Shown one piece after another: positions 1 to 5,105 of a stretch of DNA of 5,105 bases. Below the pieces are notes generated by a model. That model was given only the letters and a program-made list of their open reading frames with translations. It was not told where the DNA came from and did no database searches. Numbering within the stretch: the first letter of the stretch is position 1; each line of letters opens with the position of its first letter. The translations under genes were made by a program, and so were the position numbers. Source of the stretch: Bacteroidota bacterium (GTDB lineage: Bacteria > Pseudomonadota > Alphaproteobacteria > Puniceispirillales > Puniceispirillaceae); the NCBI GenBank assembly GCA_009936825.1, contig JAACDV010000200.1, forward strand, positions 1 to 5,105, in the 5' to 3' direction.

Positions 1-318
1 CGCGAAATTCCCGAATCTGGCGCGCTCGCCGTGGCCAGCAGATCGCACCGGGATGATGCTACCAATAATTGGCTGGATGCGCGTCATATCACCCAGACCG
101 TCGCCATTGGGTCCAGCTTGAAATTCTGTTTGCTGGCATCGGGCGAGGCTGATGTCTATCCCCGATTTGGCCCGACAATGGAATGGGATACCGCGGCAGG
201 TGATGCCATTCTGCGGGCCGCTGGTGGCCGCGTTGAAGTGCCGGATGGCGGCGATTATCCTTACGGCAAACCCGGCTATCGAAACGGCCCGTTTATCGCC
301 TATGGCGCCGCCTTTTAA
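1..318 (+). CDS. cysQ: 3'(2'),5'-bisphosphate nucleotidase CysQ, C-terminal part (5' end outside window)
   Basis: This is the last 105 codons of an open frame that enters from the left edge in frame 1 and ends at TAA. The family (inositol monophosphatase/FIG superfamily) hydrolyses 3'-phosphoadenosine 5'-phosphate (PAP) to AMP and phosphate in a Mg2+-dependent cytoplasmic reaction, clearing the by-product of sulfate assimilation. Visible landmarks, in residues counted from the window edge, are VASRSHRD (11-18), the GSSLKFCLLASGEADVYPR stretch (37-55) and the second metal-site signature EWDTAAGDAIL (61-71), where the WD.AA core supplies a metal-binding Asp. The C-terminal YGKPGYRNGPFIA segment is also typical of CysQ. 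The family is usually about 260 residues, so roughly the first 155 are missing here, including the DP.DGT motif. The GTG at 31 is an internal valine, not a start. No terminator follows; the stop faces the stop of the convergent SDR gene. A related inositol-phosphatase family member is possible but less likely. Confidence 0.9.
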   Translation, partial: REIPESGALAVASRSHRDDATNNWLDARHITQTVAIGSSLKFCLLASGEADVYPRFGPTMEWDTAAGDAILRAAGGRVEVPDGGDYPYGKPGYRNGPFIAYGAAF

Positions 319-323
319 CGTTA
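316..323. other. Palindromic convergent stop codons (TAACGTTA)
   Basis: The TAA stop of cysQ (316-318, +) and the TAA stop of the SDR gene (321-323, -) are separated by only CG and together make the perfect palindrome TAACGTTA. There is therefore no room for a dedicated intergenic terminator between the two convergent genes. Any transcript termination must occur inside the opposing gene or depend on Rho. This is a positional observation; no function is claimed. Confidence 0.8.
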
Positions 324-1058
324 ACCGCGCCCGATAAAAGGCATTTTGGGGGCCATGACCGTCATGAATTGGACATTTGCATCCAGCGGCAATTCGGCCA
401 TGTAGAGAACCGAGCTTGCGATATGCGCAACATCCATAGTGGCCTCGGCTTTGATTGACCCGTCGGGCTGGGGAACGCCTTGCCTCATTTGTTCGGTCAT
501 TTCGGTCAGCGCATTGCCGATATCAATCTGCCCGCAGACAATGTTATGCGCCCGGCCATCCAGCGACAGGCTTTTTGTCAGGCCGGTAATGGTGTGTTTG
601 GTGGCAGTGTAGGGGGCTGATCCGGGGCGCGGTGTATGCGCGGAAATCGACCCGTTATTGATAATCCGGCCGCCTTGCGGGGATTGGGCGCGCATCATTG
701 CAAAAGCAGCTCGCGCACATAAAAATGACCCTGTCAGATTGGTGCGAACGACATTCAGCCAGGTGTCGATGTCGGTTTCGTCCACCGTGGCGGGCGCGCT
801 GCCAATGCCGGCATTGTTGAACACCACATCGAGGTGTCCCCATGCCTTATGCGCTGTCGCAAACGCAGCCTCAACATCGCCCGGATTGCCCACATCACAC
901 GGCAACACCAATGCCGATTCATGGCCGTTTGCGGTTTGCGCCAATCTATCCGAATTACGCCCGATCAGCCCGACCTGATATCCTGCTTTCAAAAACGCCG
1001 CGGTGCAGGCAGCACCAATGCCGCGCCCTGCGCCTGTGATGATAATATTTTTTCTCAT
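321..1058 (-). CDS. Classical short-chain dehydrogenase/reductase (SDR family oxidoreductase)
   Basis: This is a cytoplasmic NAD(P)-dependent oxidoreductase of the classical SDR type, 245 residues from the ATG at 1058. An in-frame upstream ATG at 1073 would add five residues (MLTPG). I prefer 1058 because [15 protein letters not shown] places the first Rossmann strand at the usual distance from the start, although neither start has a strong ribosome binding site (a weak ACAGG lies about 10 nt before 1073). Numbered from the longer form, the motifs are: TGAGRGIG cofactor loop (13-20), CDV adenine-side motif (59-61), NNAG (86-89), and the catalytic tetrad Asn112, Ser142, Tyr155 and Lys159 in the YTATK context. 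Arg17 in the glycine loop and Arg39 after strand 2 suggest a preference for NADP(H). The C-terminus ([15 protein letters not shown]) resembles a subgroup often annotated only as SDR oxidoreductase, so the substrate is unknown. The gene is convergent with cysQ and divergent from hflX, and appears monocistronic within the window. Confidence 0.9.
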   Translation of the reverse strand: MRKNIIITGAGRGIGAACTAAFLKAGYQVGLIGRNSDRLAQTANGHESALVLPCDVGNPGDVEAAFATAHKAWGHLDVVFNNAGIGSAPATVDETDIDTWLNVVRTNLTGSFLCARAAFAMMRAQSPQGGRIINNGSISAHTPRPGSAPYTATKHTITGLTKSLSLDGRAHNIVCGQIDIGNALTEMTEQMRQGVPQPDGSIKAEATMDVAHIASSVLYMAELPLDANVQFMTVMAPKMPFIGRG

Positions 1059-1153
1059 TCCGGGTGTCAGCATTTATTTTACGCCTGTCTATTGCGGAAC
1101 CCCTAACATAAGGGCCATATCTGCAATGAAGCTAGCAAAAATAATAAAAGTAA

Positions 1154-1160
1154 GAGAGGG
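1154..1160 (+). promoter_or_regulatory. Ribosome binding site of hflX
   Basis: GAGAGGG sits 5 nt before the TTG at 1166. This purine-rich run is the only good Shine-Dalgarno sequence near the 5' end of the hflX frame, and it decides for the TTG start over the next in-frame ATG about 24 codons downstream. That later start would remove the first beta strand (SAFVIHPE) of the family's N-terminal domain. Confidence 0.75.
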
Positions 1161-1165
1161 ATACT

Positions 1166-2488
1166 TTGGGAATCCTGTCCGCCTTTGTTATCCATCCAGA
1201 AGTCCGCAACAAGCCGTTGCCGCGGTCTGCTGATGCCATGCTGGCCGAGGCGGTGCAGCTGGTCGGTGCGATTGGGCTAGAGGTTCAGCATGCCGAGGTG
1301 GCCAGCCTTCGCAATCCGCGCGCGGGAACGTTTCTTGGCACCGGGTACATAGACAAGATTGCCCAATTTGCCGAGGCGTATGATGATGTGCTGGTGGTGG
1401 TTAATACCACTCTAACGCCAGTTCAGCAGCGTAATCTTGAGACGCGCCTGGAATGCAAAGTGATCGACCGTACGGCGCTGATCTTAGAGATTTTCGGCGC
1501 GCGCGCCCAAACCCATGCTGGCCGTCTTCAGGCGGAACTTGCCGCGATGACCTTTCAGCGCAGCCGGCTGGTGCGAAGCTGGACCCACCTAGAGCGTCAG
1601 CGCGGTGGTGGCGGCTTTCTGGGCGGACCGGGCGAACGTCAGATCGAGCTTGACCGGCGCATGTTGATGGAGCGGGTTGTCCGGATCAAGAAAGAGCTAA
1701 ACGAGGTTGAGCGTACCCGCCATCTTCAACGTGGCAATCGGGCGCGGGGCGGAACCCCGACTGTGGCGCTAATCGGGTATACCAACGCCGGTAAATCGAC
1801 CCTGTTCAACCGGTTGACCGGTGCCGATGTTTTGAGCAAGGACATGCTTTTTGCAACGTTGGATCCGACGATGCGCGCCATTAAGCTGCCTTCAGGGCGC
1901 GAGATTGTTATGGCCGATACGGTAGGATTTATCAGCCAGCTGCCAACCGAACTGGTTGAAGCATTCAAAAGTACGCTGGAAGAAGTGGTGCAGGCGGATT
2001 TATTGCTGCATGTGCATGACGCAGCGTCCCCGCTGGTCGCCGAAGAGGCGGGCGATGTGCAATCTGTTCTGGTTGATCTGGGGATGGATGTTGAACAGCA
2101 AACGGGGCGGTTGCTGCATGTGCTGAACAAATCCGATTTGCTGGATGCCGGGTCTGAATCCACCGCAGACTCCGAGCAATATGATCGTGAGGCGCTGGCT
2201 AATATGTTTGCTGGCGGCACGTTTGCCTCGGCCCTCACGGGCGCCGGTATTGAGGCTACGCTGGAGGCGATTGACGCGCATCTTGGTGTGGACTGCCGAT
2301 CCGGCAGGATTACCTTGAGCCCGGCCGATGGCGCCGCGCGAGCATGGCTGTTTGAGCGCGGGCAGGTGCATGACGCGGCACTGTCTGATGAGGGTGCGCA
2401 AACGCTATCAGTGGCACTGGATGAGGCAGACTGGGCGCGGTTTCATTCGCGCTGGCCGTCAATCACCACCCTTATCACTCCGGTGTAG
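1166..2488 (+). CDS. hflX: Ribosome-associated GTPase HflX
   Basis: This is a 440-residue cytoplasmic GTPase of the OBG/HflX group. Family members bind the 50S subunit near the peptidyl-transferase centre and split stalled or hibernating ribosomes, for example after heat shock. The N-terminal HflX domain (about 1-190) contains the FLGTGYIDKI segment (56-65), the VIDRTALILEIFGARAQT helix (99-116) and the glycine-rich GGGGFLGGPGE linker (147-157), followed by a helical ELDRR...VVRIKKELNEVERTR stretch. The G domain then shows G1 GYTNAGKST (204-212), G2 at Thr231 in FATLDPT, G3 DTVGF (251-255), G4 NKSD (321-324) and G5 SALTG (355-359). All nucleotide-binding motifs are intact, and length and order are normal. 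Translation starts at TTG with a good ribosome binding site; no upstream ATG keeps the frame. The usual alphaproteobacterial neighbour hfq is not present directly upstream; instead there is a divergent SDR gene and a gap of about 100 bp that must hold the promoter, in which I cannot pick a convincing -35/-10 pair. Confidence 0.96.
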   Translation: MGILSAFVIHPEVRNKPLPRSADAMLAEAVQLVGAIGLEVQHAEVASLRNPRAGTFLGTGYIDKIAQFAEAYDDVLVVVNTTLTPVQQRNLETRLECKVIDRTALILEIFGARAQTHAGRLQAELAAMTFQRSRLVRSWTHLERQRGGGGFLGGPGERQIELDRRMLMERVVRIKKELNEVERTRHLQRGNRARGGTPTVALIGYTNAGKSTLFNRLTGADVLSKDMLFATLDPTMRAIKLPSGREIVMADTVGFISQLPTELVEAFKSTLEEVVQADLLLHVHDAASPLVAEEAGDVQSVLVDLGMDVEQQTGRLLHVLNKSDLLDAGSESTADSEQYDREALANMFAGGTFASALTGAGIEATLEAIDAHLGVDCRSGRITLSPADGAARAWLFERGQVHDAALSDEGAQTLSVALDEADWARFHSRWPSITTLITPV

Positions 2489-2494
2489 GGTCCC

Positions 2495-2527
2495 GAATTT
2501 GGATTCTGAATTTGAGGTCCGAATTTG
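2495..2527 (+). repeat. Three GAATTTG copies at exact 13-bp spacing
   Basis: The heptamer GAATTTG occurs at 2495, 2508 and 2521, so the start-to-start distance is exactly 13 bp twice. The 6-bp fillers differ (GATTCT, AGGTCC). Copies 1 and 3 share wider flanks: GGTCCCGAATTTGG versus GGTCCGAATTTGG, each close to an AATT-centred dyad. The array begins 7 bp after the hflX stop codon and is followed by a run of seven G (2527-2533). It could be a degenerate tandem duplication or a small cluster of protein-binding sites. Function is unknown. Confidence 0.6.
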
Positions 2528-2560
2528 GGGGGGCAGACAGCATGCCACGTTTTCTGATAT

Positions 2561-2593
2561 TTGAAATTGCGATAAATATCGCTAACCTATAAA
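2561..2593 (+). promoter_or_regulatory. Possible promoter of the aminotransferase-Rieske unit
   Basis: A TATAAA hexamer (2588-2593; 5 of 6 matches to TATAAT) lies 34 nt before the ATG, preceded by TTGCGA (2567-2572) with a 15-bp spacer or TTGAAA (2561-2566) with a 21-bp spacer. Neither spacing is ideal, so the exact -35 is uncertain. The region is clearly AT-rich compared with the flanking genes, is the only such stretch between hflX and the aminotransferase, and contains a palindrome. A start near 2600 would give a leader of about 28 nt. Confidence 0.35.
2569..2582. promoter_or_regulatory. Palindrome GCGATA-AA-TATCGC, candidate operator
   Basis: The sequence has two perfect 6-bp arms, GCGATA (2569-2574) and TATCGC (2577-2582), around an AA centre. 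It lies between the candidate -35 and -10 elements upstream of the aminotransferase gene, where a bound dimeric regulator would block RNA polymerase. A stem of this size with a 2-nt centre cannot form a stable RNA hairpin and has no T run, so a DNA-binding site fits better than a terminator. I do not recognise the regulator family, and no regulator gene is encoded in the window. Confidence 0.4.
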
Positions 2594-2614
2594 GCCAGAT
2601 CATTCTCCAGCAAT

Positions 2615-2622
2615 AGGCAGGG
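2615..2622 (+). promoter_or_regulatory. Ribosome binding site of the aminotransferase
   Basis: AGGCAGGG ends 5 nt before the ATG at 2628. It supports that ATG as the start, which also gives the short MERTVFLNGDFI beginning expected for class IV aminotransferases. Confidence 0.6.
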
Positions 2623-2627
2623 CTAAA

Positions 2628-3497
2628 ATGGAACGAACAGTATTCTTGAACGGGGACTTCATTCCTGAAACTGAGGCAAAGCTGCCGATTTTTGATCGCG
2701 GCCTGCTATTTGCGGATTCTGTTTATGAGGGGTTCGGAATTCTGGACCGGCAAGTTGCTGATTTCGAATATCATATGAATCGGTTGGATCGCTCGTTGGG
2801 TGAGTTGAACATGCCCTCGCCAATGTCGCGCCAAGACATGCTGGTGGTTTTCATGCATCTGATTGCGGCGAATGACCTTGTCGAGGGGTTTTTATATCTT
2901 CAGATCACGCGCGGTACAGCGGACCGCAATTATCTTTACGATGACAGTTTTGTGCCAAATATTTTTGCCTTTACCCAGAATGAAAAATTTTTGGCTGACG
3001 CGGAGTCAAAGCCCGTAACGCTGGCCACTGTGCCGGACATTCGGTGGGCGCGGCGCGATATCAAAACCACCAATCTGCTGGGTCAGGTCATGGCAAAACA
3101 GGCAGCTCATCTAGCTGGCGCTTATGAGGCGTTGATGATCGCGCCCGACGGCAATGTGACCGAATGTGGATCATCCAGCTTTTTCTTTATTAAGGGGCGT
3201 GAGCTTTTTGTGCGGCCCGTTACCAATGAAATTCTGCATGGCATCACGCGCCAGACGATGCTGCGGGTTGCCCAAACACACCAGCTGAAAATCGCTGAGA
3301 AAAACTACACGCTGGAGGAGGCATTATCTGCGGATGAGGCGTTTATTACCGGCGCGTCGATTTACGTCATGCCCGTTGGAAAAATTGACGATACCGTGAT
3401 TGGTGATGGGAACGCGGGTGCAATTACATTGGCGCTTCGCAGTGCCTATCTGGACCTTGCGCGTTCAGAATTTCCACCTCAGGCAAAGCAGGATTGA
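2628..3497 (+). CDS. Class IV (fold type IV) PLP aminotransferase, D-amino-acid-transaminase-like
   Basis: This 289-residue cytoplasmic protein aligns by eye along its whole length with Bacillus D-amino-acid transaminase, whose family swaps amino groups between D-amino acids and 2-oxo acids with pyridoxal phosphate. Visible landmarks: start VFLNGDFIP (5-13), IFDRGLLFADSVYEGF (21-36) including Tyr33 and Glu34, the LQITRGTADRNY segment (91-102), RWARRDIKTTNLLGQVMAKQ (139-158) with Lys146 as the expected PLP Schiff-base lysine, TECGSSSFFFI (178-188) with Glu179 expected to contact the PLP pyridine nitrogen, and GITRQ (205-209) and ITGAS (240-244) near the phosphate site. Two features argue against an ordinary D-AAT. 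The carboxylate-binding RxH pair becomes Arg100-Asn-Tyr102, and the YEG after the first motif resembles branched-chain transaminases more than the YEV of D-AAT. Substrate is therefore open: D-amino acid, branched-chain or other amine. Its stop overlaps a possible TTG start of the Rieske gene, indicating co-transcription. Confidence 0.9.
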   Translation: MERTVFLNGDFIPETEAKLPIFDRGLLFADSVYEGFGILDRQVADFEYHMNRLDRSLGELNMPSPMSRQDMLVVFMHLIAANDLVEGFLYLQITRGTADRNYLYDDSFVPNIFAFTQNEKFLADAESKPVTLATVPDIRWARRDIKTTNLLGQVMAKQAAHLAGAYEALMIAPDGNVTECGSSSFFFIKGRELFVRPVTNEILHGITRQTMLRVAQTHQLKIAEKNYTLEEALSADEAFITGASIYVMPVGKIDDTVIGDGNAGAITLALRSAYLDLARSEFPPQAKQD

Positions 3498-3505
3498 CAC
3501 CGCAA

Positions 3506-4648
3506 ATGCAAACGACCCAAGATGCCCTGAAATCTTTGAAAGCGTTGGCGGAGCGTCCCCTGGCAGAGGCAACAGCTCTGCCACAGCCCCTTTATGTGTC
3601 TGATGAGATTTTTGCGCTTGAGCAGGAACGGATTTTCGCCAAAGGATGGCTGTGCGCAGGGCGCGCCGACGAGATTGCCAAGCCCGGCGATTATATGACT
3701 TTTGAGCATGGTGCGCAGCCGGTGATTATCATCCGCGGTATAGACGGCGATATTTATGCGCGCGCCAATGTCTGTCGTCACCGGATGATGCGCTTGGTTG
3801 AGGGGCGTGGCAATGCGCGGAAATTCACCTGTCCCTATCACGCTTGGACCTACGGGCTGGATGGTCGTCTGGTGGCCGCCCCTCACATGGAGCGTACGAG
3901 CTGTTTTGATACGGTTAATCTCGGGCTTGCCGAAATCCGGTGCGAGATTTTTCAAGGCTGGATTTATCTGACGCTTGACGCGGATGCTGTATCACTGGCA
4001 AATGCGCTTGCCCCATTAAGTCAGATTATCGCCGATTATGTGCAGCAGGATTATGTGACAATTTTTTCAACGGATCATGTTTGGGATACGAACTGGAAGT
4101 GCCTGACAGAAAATTTCATGGAAAGCTATCACCTGCCGGTTGCGCATAAGGCCACGGTTGGCGGGCATTACACGCCCAGTGAAACAGAATTTGACCCGCA
4201 TGGGGCGTTCGATGCTTTCACCTATCAGATGTTCACCAAAAGCGATGGAGCGCCGGTTGGCCGGGCGCATGACACCAACACCCGGTTGCAGGGGCGGGCG
4301 CGTTATACCTCGGTGATGCCAACGATTTTCCCGTCCCATATGTACGTTCTGGCCCCCGATCATCTGTGGTATCTGGCGCTGCAACCCGACGGGCCGTCGC
4401 GAACACGCATCCGGTATGGCGCGGCCATTGCCCCCGAAGTTTTGGCAGCACAGGATGACCGTGACGCTTTTATCGCGCGCACAAGGGCGTTTCTCGATGT
4501 TGTTCAGCAAGAGGATAAAGGCGTTGTTGAGGGCATTTTTCGCGGCGCACAATCCCCGCTTGGGGAATCTGGCCCGCTGAGCTGGCTAGAGCGCGAGAAT
4601 CATGAATTTACCCAGTATCTGGCGCGTAACCTGTGTAACAGCAGCTAG
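3506..4648 (+). CDS. Rieske [2Fe-2S] non-haem iron oxygenase, alpha (catalytic) subunit
   Basis: This 380-residue protein belongs to the Rieske oxygenase family (COG4638 type), which uses electrons from a separate reductase to hydroxylate or demethylate substrates with O2. From the ATG at 3506, the Rieske domain carries Cys90-x-His92 and Cys109-x-x-His112 (CRH...CPYH), followed by AWTYGLDGRL. The catalytic domain has the NWKCLTENFMESYHLPVAH stretch with iron ligands His209 and His214, and Asp337 in QEDKGVVEG as the likely third ligand. The bridging position is Glu206, not the Asp of naphthalene-type dioxygenases; Glu here is known from carnitine monooxygenase CntA. This hints at an amine or quaternary-ammonium substrate but does not prove it. 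An alternative TTG start at 3494 would add four residues and overlap the aminotransferase stop (TTGA); AGGA at 3490-3493 could serve either start only at non-ideal spacing. No reductase, ferredoxin or beta subunit follows, so electrons must come from elsewhere. An aromatic-ring hydroxylase is an alternative reading. Confidence 0.92.
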   Translation: MQTTQDALKSLKALAERPLAEATALPQPLYVSDEIFALEQERIFAKGWLCAGRADEIAKPGDYMTFEHGAQPVIIIRGIDGDIYARANVCRHRMMRLVEGRGNARKFTCPYHAWTYGLDGRLVAAPHMERTSCFDTVNLGLAEIRCEIFQGWIYLTLDADAVSLANALAPLSQIIADYVQQDYVTIFSTDHVWDTNWKCLTENFMESYHLPVAHKATVGGHYTPSETEFDPHGAFDAFTYQMFTKSDGAPVGRAHDTNTRLQGRARYTSVMPTIFPSHMYVLAPDHLWYLALQPDGPSRTRIRYGAAIAPEVLAAQDDRDAFIARTRAFLDVVQQEDKGVVEGIFRGAQSPLGESGPLSWLERENHEFTQYLARNLCNSS

Positions 4649-4667
4649 AATAATAGGCTTTTCTTGG

Positions 4668-5105
4668 TCAGCCCAGTTTTGGCACGGCAGGCGCGGCATA
4701 GCGCGTGACCATAAACACGCCGGCGCTGGTCAGCACAAAACCGGTGATGCTGAAAATGCTCAACGGCTCATCAAACCCGGCGGCAGCGATGATGGCCGTT
4801 ACCGTTGGCACCAAAAACAGCAGGGATGAGGTTGCTGCCATTGAATCGCGCTGGATCAAGATCATTAAAATGACATATGCGCCGCCTGATACCAGAATGA
4901 TCTGCCACGCCAGTGCCAGAATAAACGGCATTTGCCAGTCAATTTGCGGGGTCTCAACGGTCAGGCAGATCACCGTAAAAAACAGCGTGACCGCAACAGT
5001 TTGAATCACATTTCCCGTCAGTAATTTTATCCGTCCACCAATGTGTTTTTGCAGCAAAGTTCCTGCCGTTATGGCGATAAGGCCGATCACGACCGACACC
5101 AGCCC
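4668..5105 (-). CDS. EamA/DMT-superfamily permease, C-terminal half (5' end outside window)
   Basis: The frame is open from the right edge to a TGA at 4668-4670 and encodes the last 145 residues of an inner-membrane protein. Counted from the edge, five hydrophobic segments are visible at about 1-18, 29-50, 57-82, 89-109 and 114-134, matching the second five-helix EamA repeat of the ten-helix drug/metabolite transporter superfamily, usually near 300 residues. The VPTVTAIIAAAGFDEPLS stretch (99-116), followed by a glycine-rich ITGFVLTSAGVFMVTR helix, is the typical end of an EamA domain: a Pro in helix 9, a short loop with an acidic residue, then helix 10. The GTG at 5097-5099 is an internal valine. 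The gene is convergent with the Rieske gene, 19 bp apart. DMT members export or import amino acids and other small metabolites, so a link to the neighbouring amine-type enzymes is possible but is inference only. Confidence 0.85.
   Translation of the reverse strand, partial: GLVSVVIGLIAITAGTLLQKHIGGRIKLLTGNVIQTVAVTLFFTVICLTVETPQIDWQMPFILALAWQIILVSGGAYVILMILIQRDSMAATSSLLFLVPTVTAIIAAAGFDEPLSIFSITGFVLTSAGVFMVTRYAAPAVPKLG

Noticed and set aside
658..1106. Several plus-strand frames opposite the SDR gene
   Set aside because: They overlap the conserved SDR frame, are rich in Pro, Arg, His and Cys, and show no family signature.
1074..1165. Promoter elements in the divergent SDR/hflX gap (TTGCGG at 1092-1097, AATAAT at 1140-1145)
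   Set aside because: AATAAT is too close to the hflX ribosome binding site and has no -35 at a proper distance; TTGCGG has no matching -10. A promoter must exist here, but I cannot place it.
1726..2238. A 170-codon open frame on the minus strand opposite hflX
   Set aside because: It is Ser/Thr/Cys-rich low-complexity translation antisense to a fully conserved GTPase gene, with no recognisable domain; it is a shadow of hflX.
2532..2553. Possible Rho-independent terminator after hflX: GGCA (2532-2535) and TGCC (2543-2546) with a T4 run at 2550-2553
   Set aside because: The stem is only 4 bp with a 7-nt loop and a short T run separated from the stem, so it is too weak to call.
2489..2627. A small gene or RNA between hflX and the aminotransferase
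   Set aside because: No start with a ribosome binding site and open frame fits inside the gap, and no stable extended hairpin is visible; the gap is better explained by the repeat and a promoter.
3479..3955. A 158-codon minus-strand frame, and others at 4067-4552, opposite the Rieske gene
   Set aside because: They are antisense to the conserved Rieske coding frame, have no recognisable motifs, and are shadow frames.
4642..4667. Possible bidirectional terminator between the Rieske and permease genes (AGCTA...TAGGCT then TTTTCTT)
   Set aside because: The arms pair only with a bulged G and give a very short stem; there is no convincing hairpin.

Overview
The window looks like chromosomal DNA from an alphaproteobacterium of moderate GC content. 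I infer this from three things: the HflX glycine-rich linker (GGGGFLGGPGE), which I associate with alphaproteobacteria; the CysQ, SDR and Rieske sequences, which read like those of marine Rhodobacterales, SAR116 or Rhodospirillales-type genomes; and the mix of housekeeping and catabolic genes. The genus cannot be fixed by eye. No rRNA, tRNA, CRISPR array, insertion sequence or phage gene is visible, and coding density is high.

Layout from left to right: (1) the last 105 codons of a CysQ-type 3'(2'),5'-bisphosphate nucleotidase on +, cut by the window edge; (2) a convergent short-chain dehydrogenase/reductase on -, whose stop codon is 2 bp from the cysQ stop; (3) a short divergent intergenic region, then hflX on + with a TTG start and a good Shine-Dalgarno sequence, and no hfq directly upstream; (4) a 139-bp gap (2489-2627) holding a three-copy 13-bp-spaced GAATTTG repeat, then a possible promoter with a perfect 6-bp-arm palindrome inside it; (5) a two-gene transcription unit on +, a fold-type IV (D-amino-acid-transaminase-like) PLP aminotransferase overlapping or abutting a Rieske non-haem iron oxygenase alpha subunit; (6) a convergent EamA/DMT-type permease on -, cut by the right edge.

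The most interesting part is the aminotransferase-Rieske pair. The aminotransferase keeps the PLP lysine and D-AAT fold landmarks but has Tyr where canonical D-amino-acid transaminases have His in the carboxylate-binding RxH motif. The oxygenase has Glu, not Asp, at the electron-bridging position, as in carnitine monooxygenase CntA, and no reductase is encoded nearby. Together they could form a small catabolic or modifying module for an amino or quaternary-ammonium compound, possibly with the neighbouring DMT permease. The substrate is not determined by the sequence. I do not see a clearly new system; the rest of the window is ordinary chromosome.
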